From Chrysaora quinquecirrha (Eukaryota > Cnidaria > Scyphozoa > Semaeostomeae > Pelagiidae), in contig JACTAT010000057.1 of the NCBI GenBank assembly GCA_014526335.1, positions 172,853 to 236,852 of the forward strand: a stretch of 64,000 nucleotides of DNA, given 5' to 3'. A program made the translations under genes and the position numbers. Shown in pieces: positions 54,306-64,000 of the stretch. Numbering within the stretch: the first letter of the stretch is position 1; each line of letters starts with the position of its first letter. The notes beneath the pieces were generated by a model. That model had not been told where the DNA came from and made no database searches. It was given only the letters and a program-made list of their open reading frames with translations.

Positions 54306-57300
54306 ATGTTCATCCCAAGATCAGTAGCGTTTTCAAAGACCAAAAAATGTAATTCAATCGCAAAAGAATCGAAATTGCAAAAAGTAGAAGCAAAGCTTTC
54401 CAAAACAAACAGATCATTGAGCAAGGCCACAACCAAATGTCATGAAGTTGAAGAGCATATGCCTAGGCCGCCTACTAATCATGTAACTCCAAGTTCAGCA
54501 CAAGATGCAACAAAAAATAAGTGCTTTTTGTCCGGGTCAGAAAGCACTACTGGTCCATCTCTATATAGGAATGAATATGATGATAATGAGGATCATGACG
54601 ATGATACTGATCATGATGACGAAGATGATGAAGAAGTAGTGGAAAACAGCAAGGATCAAAGATATCCAAGTAAGGGGGAGCCTGTTTGTGTTGTCTGTGG
54701 GAGATATGGAGCCTACATTTGTGACAAAACTGATAAAGATGTTTGCAGCATTGAATGTAAACAGATAAACATAAATAGAACAAAGCAACCTACTGATAAA
54801 ACATCATTTAGAGCTCATAAAACAGAAGACATAATAAAAAATGCACAAAATTCTACCAGCAGTGAAGCGGCACTGAAAAGTCCGTCCACTGAAAGTATAA
54901 TGACTCCAGCAGAATTTGAAGTATTTTTCAAAGACAATTGTATTTATAAAGAGCATATTGTTATAGCAAATCTCCACCAGGGAAAAATTGATTTTTTGAG
55001 ACAAAAACTGGAAATAAAATTACAAGGAACGAATATTCCTTCTCTGATAATAGAGTTCAATCATTGTGGGTTTCATCAAACATTAATGGAAAATTTATTG
55101 AAAAGTGATTATTTAACACCAACTCCAATCCAAATGCAAGCAATTCCTATTGGACTTAGTAGAAGAGACTTAATTGCATGTGCACAGACTGGAACTGGGA
55201 AATCTGCAAGTTTCTTGTTGCCATTGATTCAAAGAGTTTCTGCAACAACCGGTAAAATTTAATATTTGCTGTATTGAAAACTGCAAGGAAAGCTGTAGTG
55301 TATTGAATTCTAAAATCACAAGATTGGGAATATTCAATATAGGTGAAGGCAAAAATGAAATGGCAATTTAGTGCAGCTGTTCCTAGGATCTTAGTAGTAG
55401 TATAACTAATCAAGACCTCAACCTTGGACATGATGCAGCCCTAGCTGGGGTTTGAACACCAACCTTCCCAAGCTTCTGACACCACTATCCAGCTGGATTA
55501 GGGGGGCCTATTATAGGGGGTCCAGAAGCCGCGAAACCGCAAAAAATTTAGCTCAAAGCCGCAATCCGCGATGAAATTAATCGCCAAGCCGCGACCGCTA
55601 TTTTAACAGCTATTGTTTAGACTTCCACTCCTCCTCATTAACATTAGCTTGTCAATTGACGTTAATCCGGTTACATGGTTACTTCCCTGGTTACTGTACT
55701 CACCTATTACATTTTCTAGCGACACAGAGCCCTTTTTAGCCCAATCTATTGTGAAATTCAGAATATAGCCACTGGCCGTTTATTCGGTAAAAAGCCGCAG
55801 CGGCATTCACAAAGCCGTAAACCGAGGCCAAAACGCAACGAAAGACGCAAGACGCATCTTTTTCTGAAGCCGCAAACCGTAGCAAAATCATTGCCAAATC
55901 CGTAAACCGCACGCAAAATAGGGGTCGAAGCCGCAAACCTATAATAGGCCCCCGATTAGGCAACAAGCACACTGTCTCAAAATATTGCAGTTTTCAGTGA
56001 GAACTTGGATGTGCAAAGGTCACTTTCTATTGAAACCTCTTCTCTGTTGGTCTTAAAGCCCAAGAACTCTGCAATGGTGTTGTAAAGGGGTCATTCAATT
56101 GTATTGCTAATTTTACCGGTTTTTAGTGCCCCTACTCAGTGTTATGTGAAGCTATAGAAATACTGTAGACTCATGACACGAGCCTCTAGTTAATGCTCCC
56201 TTTATTTCAATTTGTCACTCCAACAGAGGGATTCTAGAAAACAGCAACAACAACATTGAGCGAAGTAGTGGGACTTATGTAGTGAGTCTAGAAAAACTGT
56301 AGAAAAAAGTGCACAGTAACAATATTAAAGACCCTTTCTCCCTCTAAGGTAATGTTTGAATGACTCCTAAGCCATGGGTCAAGAAAAATGATTGGCTATC
56401 CAGAATCTGAAGGTCCATATTTATCCTTCAAGTTCTTATATTCTATAACATATTTGCAAAATTTTGTGGATCTTTTAGGGCAATTACACCCGTCACATAA
56501 AGTGAAGGTGCTGTGGTCTAATCCAGCTGGCTCATGGTGTCAGAAGGTCTTGGTTTGATTAGGGTCACAGCCAGGGGCATGGTCTAGATTATGTAACCTA
56601 ATACTGAGATCATAGCCACTAGCACTAAATACACCATTTCACCTTCACCTACAGTCCTTCACCTGACTATTGTATTCTTATAATACAAGAACAACTTTTT
56701 AATCAACACATATTTTTTATTTTACAGGTTTGTTTGAACAAGACAGTCCTAGCTGCAGCTTTCCTCTTGCTCTCATACTATGTCCAACAAGAGAACTTTG
56801 TATGCAGCTTGAGCACCAAACCAAAACATTTTCTAAAGGGTTGCGTAATGTCAGAACTGCTCTTATTATTGGAGGGAACCCCCTTCCACAGCAAATTCAT
56901 AGGTTAAAACAAGGAGTGCAAGTAATCATTGCAACACCAGGCAGGCTGTCTGATGTTTTAGAAACACACAGTGCATGTTGCAATCTGAATTATATACAGA
57001 TTCTTGTCTTGGATGAAGTTGACACAATGTTGCAGTTAGGATTTCAGTCTCAGGTATACATTCTTTTTTGGAAAAAACTTGTCATATCCTGTGTTGCTCT
57101 TCCTTTGGTTTGTTTGATCTGATCTGATCTGACCTGATTTGATTTTATCTCATCTGATCTCATCTAATCTGATCTGATCTGATATGGTATTATCTGATTT
57201 GATCTCATCTTATCTCATCTCATCTCATCTGATTTGATCTAATCTAATCTAATCTTATCTGATCTGAACTGATCTGATCCGATCTGATCTGATCTGATCT

Positions 57301-58912
57301 ATTCTGATCTGAAATGATATGGTATAGTATTATCTGATCTGACGTGATCTGATGTGATCTGATCTAATCTGAGCTGATATTATTTAATCTGATCTTATCT
57401 GGTATAATCTGGTCTGATCTGATCTAATCTGATCTGATCCGATATGATTTAACCTGATCTGGTTTAATCTGATCTGATCTGACTTGATATGACAATGATC
57501 CAATCTGATCTTTTCCAATCCATTCCAGTCCAATCTGATTTTGATATGATTTTGATTGTAGGTTGATAAAATCCTTGAACACATCCCAATTTCTTCACAA
57601 AAGATGATGTTTTCAGCAACGATTCCGCCAGCCATTGAAAAAATAGCTTCAAGATTGTTACATGGTTCTATATTTGTCTCTGTTGGTGAACCAAGCATAC
57701 CTAATAAATTTGTAAAACAAATTATTCTCTGGGTGGAAGATGCAACAAAAAAGAAAAGACTTTTTGATATAATTAAAGACAAAAGACACTTTTGTTCCCC
57801 TGCAGTTGTTTTTGTTGATTCAAAAATTGGAGCTGATTTCCTTGCAGATGCTATAAGTAAGGTAAGCATGAGACATCATTCTTATACACCTGGTTAGCAA
57901 AGTTATTGCATTCGAACAATCAATTGTTGTGTTGTATTTGGTTACAGACCTTCACAGTGATGAACTTGGATTTCGTGGCAGGTGTCAAACCGAGGGGTAT
58001 ATGACCTACGGATTGCCAGGGATATGCCCCAAGATTTTGTAGACCACTTCAAATGTGTTTTGGTTTGAAATAAAAGCAGGATATTATAGTCTTTCCCAGG
58101 GGCGCAGTGGGTGCTACTTTCTTGGGGGGGGGGGGACAAAGGTGAAAATTTTCCGACAGAGTTATGATTTTTCCGACAAAAATTTTAAGCTGTATCTATG
58201 CTATGTGCTTGTTTTTCTTGTTAAAGTTAGTTAAATCTGTATTGCCTTATAAGACGTAAATCATTGACTCATGGAGCCGATTGCTGTATCTATTGCAAAG
58301 ATGAACGTTTCGCAGCGATATTCGGCTTCTCAGCTGTTCTGGACGATCTTTTTGCAGCATTTTCGGATGATTACGTACAATGTGAAATCAGATTAATACA
58401 TTACTCAAGAACAGAGAAATTCTCCGACAGAACTATTTTTCCGACATTTCCGACAGCGTTTTTTCCAGGGGTGGCAACTGCCCCCCTGCCCCCCAGACAC
58501 TGCGCCCCTAGTCTTTCCAAAAAACGATAAGTCTACTCTTTGCTGGCAACTCGAAAATTCTTTTTTGTACAACGACAACTCAAGAGGGTATAAAGTTAAT
58601 AATTTTGACTGTAGTAGCTAGTATAACAAGATATAGTTTATCAATGATAGCAGGTAAAACTTTTTACCGTCTAGAAGTAAATTTCCGTACAAGCTAGATA
58701 AATGTGAAGTTGATTGGCTCTACTTTTCGTCCAAAAGGTTTAAATGCTGTTTTTGATTAAAGGTATGTGACATTTCATGTGCATCTCTTCATGGCGACAA
58801 GCTGCAGTCTGACAGAACTCAGATTCTTGATGAATTCTTAAATGGTAACTACGACGTGCTGGTTTCAACTTCGTTATTGGGAAGGGGTATCGACCTCCTG
58901 AATGTCAAAATG
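54306..58912 (+). CDS. ddx59: DDX59 DEAD-box RNA helicase with HIT zinc finger, 3' end missing
   Basis: ATP-dependent RNA helicase of the DDX59 type. Coding exons: 54306-55251, 56728-57053, 57562-57861, 58763-58912; GT-AG junctions, phases join, 574 residues so far (human about 619). The MFIPRS start is conserved. Residues 93-111 are acidic. The HIT-type zinc finger is at about 127-151 (CVVCGRYGAYICDKTDKDVC). Helicase motifs: TPTPIQMQ 271-278, Walker A AQTGTGKS 293-300, PTREL 335-339, TPGR 385-388, DEVD 411-414 (DEAD in human), SAT 442-444, then the second RecA domain up to STSLLGRGIDLL (motif V). The exon with motif VI (HRxGRxGR type) and the C-terminus are not found in the next 5 kb. Intron 1 holds two SINEs, intron 2 a TGATC array, intron 3 a hAT MITE. 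Confidence 0.95.
55341..55500 (-). mobile_element. tRNA-derived SINE, copy 3, interrupted
   Basis: Minus-strand copy of the GAAGGT-tailed SINE (plus strand: GGTGAAGG tail, GATCTTAGTAGTAG, CAAGACCTCAACC, GGGGTTTGAACACC, CAGCTGGATTA). A TIR element at 55501 splits it, and a diverged remainder resumes after 55953. It lies in DDX59 intron 1. Confidence 0.78.
55501..55953. mobile_element. TIR element inserted in a SINE
   Basis: Left end GGGGGGCCTATTATAGG and right end CCTATAATAGGCCCCC are inverted copies. GATTA is duplicated at 55496-55500 and 55954-55958. The interior is made of AAGCCGCAAACCG-type words. No transposase. Confidence 0.8.
56502..56650 (+). mobile_element. tRNA-derived SINE, copy 4
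   Basis: Begins GAAGGTGCTGTGGTCTAATC, then CCAGCTGGCTCATGGTGTCA, GGGTCACAGCCAGG, and ends ACACCATTTCACCTTCACC. The B box region is decayed. It lies in DDX59 intron 1 in the opposite orientation to copy 3. Confidence 0.78.
57115..57545 (+). repeat. (TGATC)n pentanucleotide array
   Basis: About 430 bp of TGATC/TAATC/TTATC units filling most of DDX59 intron 2. Frames through it are composition artefacts. Confidence 0.95.
58097..58510. mobile_element. hAT-type MITE with intact 8-bp target duplication
   Basis: Ends CAGGGGCGCAGTG and CACTGCGCCCCTA are inverted copies except the last base. GTCTTTCC flanks both sides (58089-58096 and 58511-58518). A long G run follows the left end. It lies in DDX59 intron 3. 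The ends resemble those of 4036-4556. Confidence 0.88.
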
Positions 58913-59909
58913 GTAAGTCTTCAAAGGCATATGGATGTATTGTTATTGCTTTTTGTAGCCGGGGGTTCCAGTGTCGTAGCGAAATAAATCAATAATGTAT
59001 CTTCCAGCATTCTTGTGCAAAATCACGCTTATGCAAGGTTACAAGGCTATGTTAATTTTCTAAATGAATATCCTCATTTTTAATAGCTAAGGCATTCTAC
59101 CAGGTATAAGTGAGCGTTCTAAATATATAACAAGTTATTCTATCACATTCTGCTAAAAAGCGCTAATTTATTGGTTGAAACTTGACATACATCAAGCTAG
59201 TGTGGTCTCTTTTTATATTGATCTAATTTTGAGAACAAAACTTCAAAAAGCCGATATCAAAGACCGGTTTTGGCAGATTTTTTTCATAATTTCGCAAAAA
59301 CTTGAATTTCGCTCAACTTTGAAAGGAGAGCGGGGGTAAGCACTATGAAAACATCTACTGTGGTGGGTTTATTATGCTTGATGCGGTGGCATTCTTTTGC
59401 TGTCTGTCGTCTGTGTTTGGTACTCACTATTGCGGTGGTTTTTTTGCTTCATACTGTATGCACACGGCTCTGAAAAAATGGTCATTTTTTATCACCACTG
59501 ATGTTTTGATGAACTACAAACAGATGATTTGACTTGACCTTCTAAAAGCGAAATTTGAAAATTTGAGGACGAATTCTGTCTTGAGATGCTATATCTTCGT
59601 AGTTATATAGCATTTAGGTGAAGGCAATGAATCCTTACATCTTATTGTGGCACTTTTTGCAAACATGGTAATGTTGACTGTAGGCGGAGACTACTCGAAG
59701 GTTCATATATCTTTAGCTAACCTGGAAGTACGGCTGGAAACAGCTCCTATCTTTGTTTCGAAGATCACTTATCCCCATTTCACTCTTTCTGTGCTGAATG
59801 CTAAGCAGAGATGCAATTATCACGTTAATTGTTGAATTATACAAAACTTCAATTTTGCGATGAATAATGAAAACATCATATGGCCTACTTAAATAAGCTT
59901 TTTCGTCTG

Positions 59910-60060
59910 ACACTCCTCAGAGTTTAAACGTCAGGAACAGACCGAAACAGCTGACTAAGGCGGAATTTATACCCAGATGCGGATTGAAATGCCCCAATCA
60001 GAAAATGGTACTGTTTTTTCAACAAGACAAGAAACGAATTGGCCTTTTCGTTTTGATGTG
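59910..60060 (-). promoter_or_regulatory. promoter-like dispersed module, copy D
   Basis: On the minus strand: CTGATTGGGGCATTTCAATC, CGCATCTGGGTATAAATTCC with an intact TATA box, then GTTTCGGTCTGTTCCTGACG and ACTCTGAGGAGTGTC. Same order as copy A. Confidence 0.5.
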
Positions 60061-60229
60061 GACAGATTCCAAAACTCTAAAATGAAACAGAGACCTTGCT
60101 TTGCCATTTATTTGAAAGCACTCATCACTGTAATGTTCTGCACAACCTGGGTTTCAAGTAAATAAGGGTTGTTTGGCCGAAAATTGTCTTGACGGATATT
60201 AGTAGGAGCCTCATAATTTTAGAAGCTTC

Positions 60230-60305
60230 TTCATCTGACACTCCTAAGAGTGGAAGCCTCAGAAACAGTTGACTGAAGTGGAATTGTACGGGGGTATAAA
60301 TAGTC
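60230..60305 (-). promoter_or_regulatory. promoter-like dispersed module, partial copy E
   Basis: Minus strand keeps ATTTATACCCCCG in inverse form (TATAAATA on the plus strand), CAACTGTTTCTGAGG and CTCTTAGGAGTGTCAGATG. The CCAAT part is missing. Confidence 0.35.
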
Positions 60306-62808
60306 AATATTCCTGAAAATTATTAGGAGGGTTGGAAAATAAATGTCCCGGGCGGGAAATTTTCAAAGATTAATTGGCCGGAGTGCACTATTGGAAAGAA
60401 GAGAGTAGTTGCTCTTAACTGTGTTTCTAAGATAATAATAATAATAAGATTAATATTTATATAGGGTAAACCTTTTCCAGGGCGTGTTCCTCTAAACCTC
60501 CAAAACCCTTTGAATTTTGATAACAGAAAGCTTACAAAATCAGAACTCATGATTTAAAAAAAAACAGGAAATCTGGAATTCCGAGCTTTGGCGCCAAAAT
60601 TCTTGCTTGCCTCGTCCCCAGACCTCCCCAGACCGATTCGTGGAATGTCTCCTGGCAACTGGTAAATGTCTGTCTCGTTTGAATTTCAAGGTATGCTATG
60701 TTAGCGCCAACAAGTCTTATATTTCAGAACAGTTAGCCGTTTTCTATATATGCGCTTCAATGCGGGCTATCAGCTTCTCTGCGAAAGGAAATGAGAGTCC
60801 AGTTTTCTGTTTCTAAAACTGTAAGGAAATTTTCTGAGCTCCAAAAACTAAGTAATTTGAGACCAAATGGAGCAATTGCAGGGTGCTGGCGCTATTTCAA
60901 CGTCTTTCAATGCTTTTCTCGCGGCAAGAACTGCGGTGGTGACGCGATAGCAATACTGGCTTTGGAGTGCCTGTGAATCAAAAGATTGCATGAATGCATA
61001 GTGTGCGGATTACACGAACATTGGTCGCGCTACTTCTGCTTCTATAGACGGCGTTACACAGTTCAAGAGAGAATTCAATGAAGGCAATTTTCCATTCAGT
61101 AGATTTTGCACCTTGGCGGAATATTCCGCTGAACGTTCATATTTAAGAGCATTAAAAGCTGGCGGAGTGACTCATCACAACTTAGCTGGGCTTTTTGAGC
61201 GGAATATATATAAAATAATCTTCTCAACAATCAATCATCAACATTTGCCTATCGTACACTTGGATAACGCTCGTAAAAACCGCCAGATGAAAGATTACCG
61301 CCTGTCGCATGCCCAGAAATCTGAGAGGATTTTTTTACAAAAGCGAAACATCCACTCTATCGAAAACGACCAGACTTGTCCCTGGATACTAATGAATTGA
61401 CCGATTTCTCTTGTTGTGGAGACTATATTAGATGAGCATCATCATTGTGAGCGAAAAACAGGTCGATTACGTGAACGAACGTGAACTTGAACCTTCATCT
61501 GATTATTGGATGATAAATCTGACGTCATATTAGTTAACTTCACACTTGAGCTCCCTTTACAACAACCAGTTGAAGAGATCTTGAAGCGCACTTGAAGAGA
61601 TGTGATATATACTGATAACTGTTAACAACGCAAATATTCGATATGGGATCAGGTGAGGATTAGATTACTGGAAATAATTTTAATAAAGGGGAGCAAAAAA
61701 GTTATATGGATAATAATAATATTATAATTATATTTGTTTTTTAAAGTGGGCTTGTAAAAATAGATGAATATATAGCTAGAAGCTTAGTAAGACCGGCTGA
61801 AGGTCTAGAAAGGTTTCGCAAGATAATATAAATTTCTAATGTGAAAACTAATAAACAAATTATTATATCCTAAATTTATGATGAAAACATGACACAATCT
61901 GCAAGTGCTTCAGAATGTAGACATTCCATTCTTTGATAGCTACTTTTTGGGAGTTGGTTAAGAATTAAAGACTATTATAGTTGTCTAGTAAAATAAACAC
62001 AAGGAACTCTATTTCTGTTATTTTAGATATTATATAAAATATTTAGAATTATATATAAAAGAGATTTAAAAACGTCTTGCTTGCCTTCTGCAACCATCGT
62101 AATGTTTTGATGAACTTCATTATATAACTGATATAACTGGAGAAAGTACTGAAACGCTTGTACAAGGAAATTTAGGGATCTGGCTATACTTCGCGTGCTG
62201 GATTTCTGAAGCACTATGCTTGAGTGTTACCCTTAAGTCGTACAGTTTGCTGTAAGAAAGTGTACAAGAGGTCTTTGCTTACAAAAGCGAAAATAGGAAG
62301 AATGGCTCAACCGCTGTAATTTACCATCAGTTACTGAACAGGCCTTTTAATATTATTTGTAATTTGTGATCGATGTTTTTTCATTTCAAGCATCTTTTTC
62401 AGACGAACATGTCGAGATTAAACTGAATCTCAGTAATGCAATGGAAATTTCGAAAAAACACACAGAGAAAAATTCGAAAGAAAATTTCGCAGATAAATCT
62501 CATTGCAATGTTGGATCGAGGTTTGCTATAGCTATATATTTTATATTCTTTATGACGAAACATCTGTTTAGTTTTTATCCTATATAAATCCTCAAACTCA
62601 GCATCGAATATTAAGAAGTTTGGCGTTAGCACAACAGCTACAAACGAACAGCCTTCAAGGAGCCCAAAGAGCACTTGTCGAACCTATTGCATATGGGTAA
62701 TAAACATAGCAATGCTGTCGCAATGTGCGAAGGATGGCGGTACAACGCTTACCAAAGAGTGTTTGCAAGAATTTGCAACAATGAAACAATGATTTCACAA
62801 ATGAATCC

Positions 62809-63513
62809 ATGTCAAGAATTTGCAACAATGAAACAATGATTTCACAAATGAATCATGTCCAGCAGTGCAACAGCTGCAGCAAAACTGATTTTGATCATGA
62901 TTATCATGATTATCACAATAATCATGACCATGACGATGATGATGATGATGATGACCATGATTATCATAATGATCATGACCATAACGATGATGACGATGAA
63001 GATAACCATGATTATCACAATGATCATGACCATGACGATGATGTTGATGTTGATGACCATGATTATCACAATGATCACAATGATCATGACCATGACGATG
63101 ATGATGATGATGAGGACCATGATTATCACAATGATCATGACCATGACGATGATGATGATGATGATGACCATGATTATCACAATGATCATGACCATGACAA
63201 TAACGACAACGATAATGATAATAACATGCTGAATCTGACAGTGATAATGTCAATGATTATGATAATGATGATTTTGGTGGTGTTGCTGATCGTAATTTCG
63301 TTCACTCGAATCTCGCGAGCACTTTCACCTTCAATTCTGGACAGCAATGGGCCGTTCTCGATTCCCAAATTTGCATATATAGTTATAAGATTTTGTGTCA
63401 TTTTCAAAAAAGAGAACGGAGAGAGCTTGTGGCGTAATAGAAATTCTGGCATAAACTTGCATCAACTCGATAAACAAAACAAAGAATCTATCTCCCGACC
63501 TAATTGCCAATGA
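62809..63513 (+). CDS. Asp/His-rich open frame with one hydrophobic segment, doubtful
   Basis: A 234-codon frame. Residues about 28-138 are runs of Asp, His, Tyr and Asn produced by the repeat described at 62880-63230. After the repeat a hydrophobic stretch follows (LTVIMSMIMIMMILVVLLIV), then about 65 ordinary residues to the stop. The frame stays open beyond the repeat, which is mildly suggestive, but there is no known domain, and poly-Met and poly-His frames are open in the same DNA. Most likely chance. Confidence 0.2.
   Translation: MSRICNNETMISQMNHVQQCNSCSKTDFDHDYHDYHNNHDHDDDDDDDDHDYHNDHDHNDDDDEDNHDYHNDHDHDDDVDVDDHDYHNDHNDHDHDDDDDDEDHDYHNDHDHDDDDDDDDHDYHNDHDHDNNDNDNDNNMLNLTVIMSMIMIMMILVVLLIVISFTRISRALSPSILDSNGPFSIPKFAYIVIRFCVIFKKENGESLWRNRNSGINLHQLDKQNKESISRPNCQ
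62880..63230 (+). repeat. GAT-rich minisatellite, about five to six units
   Basis: Units contain CCATGATTATCACAATGATC and ATGACCATGACGATGATG, 48-60 bp long, varying by the number of GAT triplets. Confidence 0.92.
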
Positions 63514-63939
63514 GTAATCACCACTAATAGCTATTTTAACAGTTGATTTCCATTCGAAAACATGTTTATGTCGACTTTCACGTGCAGTCCATGTAAATTA
63601 CGCCCAGCCGTGATTTTCGCTCAATCATAACCAATGTATTTAAAATAGTATTCCATAGTCATAACTATATCAGCCTGAAAAATTTTTATTGAAATTTGAG
63701 GGACAGATCTCCAGTAAATAAATACTAATATGATCCATGTGTATTCTTTTCATGGTACTCATTTGCTTTTATGCACCTGCGGACCGCGAAACATATAAAA
63801 GTAAACGAAACTATTGAAATTGAAGACTAAAAAATGAAAAACTTTATTGAAGGACATAAACGGATAGAGTTGTTACGATCAATGATTCGAGTATGAAAAC
63901 ATGAAAATGAAAACCAAACGATCATAAAAAATATTGAGA
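63514..63939. other. AT-rich DNA, nothing recognised
   Basis: No gene or repeat supported. Confidence 0.4.
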
Positions 63940-64000
63940 GTACCGTGAAACGGGGATCGAACTCCAGACCTCTAGTTTAAGAAAGCGGTGGTTTAGACCA
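63940..64000 (-). mobile_element. tRNA-like sequence cut by the window end
   Basis: On the minus strand TGGTCTAAACCACC (A-box-like) is followed by CTTTCTTAAACTAGAGG (an anticodon-arm-like hairpin) and GGAGTTCGATCCCCG (B box). The T-arm pairing is poor, so it is more likely a tRNA-derived SINE or tRNA pseudogene than an active tRNA. The 5' end lies beyond the window. Confidence 0.4.

Larger units (their letters stand above)
58913..62808. other. region after the last DDX59 exon seen
   Basis: Probably DDX59 intron 4 at least in part. Holds promoter-like copies D and E, a fragment of the CCTCGTCCCCAG end near 60610, and a GTGGTGG-rich stretch at 59356-59450 resembling the MITE at 3154. An open frame at 61113-61400 (+) of 95 codons and one at 62366-62587 (after TTTTTCAG) are not recognised. 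No helicase motif VI exon found. Confidence 0.45.

Noticed and set aside
63940..64000. Functional tRNA gene
   Set aside because: T-arm does not pair well and half of the molecule is outside the window; kept only as a tRNA-like sequence.

Overview
The window is nuclear DNA from an animal. The genes are split by GT-AG introns and separated by kilobases of simple repeats, short inverted-repeat transposons, SINEs and retrotransposon pieces. The gene set (Wnt, ARID3/dead ringer, USE1, a class A GPCR, DDX59) is metazoan. I favour a cnidarian, perhaps an anthozoan, from the gene architecture and repeat style, but nothing in the sequence proves the phylum. No bacterial features are expected or seen.

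Layout. At 6005-17392 (+) lies a Wnt gene: a signal-peptide exon, a second exon with the first conserved cysteines, and a C-terminal exon. The central exon is not found, a one-base frameshift breaks the last exon, and a 2.9 kb pentanucleotide array fills the last intron. At 20275-22001 an inverted-repeat element contains a 5'-truncated non-LTR retrotransposon. At 22726-34172 (-) is a complete six-exon ARID3 (dead ringer) transcription factor of 522 residues. At 36689-47194 (+) is a complete seven-exon USE1 SNARE of 264 residues. Its 79-nt third exon is present twice, 135 bp apart, with lengths that make the two copies mutually exclusive. At 51621-52541 (+) is a class A GPCR with an intronless coding region, just downstream of a 37-bp minisatellite. 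At 54306-58912 (+) are the first four coding exons of DDX59 (HIT zinc finger plus DEAD-box helicase), whose 3' end was not found.

The intergenic and intronic DNA is rich in structure. It holds four copies of a tRNA-derived SINE, a second element family carrying a hammerhead-ribozyme-like fold, and five copies of a promoter-like module with a TATA box and inverted CCAAT boxes. It also holds at least ten short inverted-repeat transposons, several with intact target-site duplications, and large simple arrays: AGCAT/GGCAT, TTAG, TGATC, GAT and polypyrimidine.

The genes do not form a pathway. ARID3 and USE1 are divergent neighbours about 2.5 kb apart. The Wnt gene and ARID3 are convergent. USE1, the GPCR and DDX59 run in tandem on the plus strand. 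All gene models were assembled by hand from reading frame, splice consensus, intron phase and remembered family patterns; none has been tested against transcripts.
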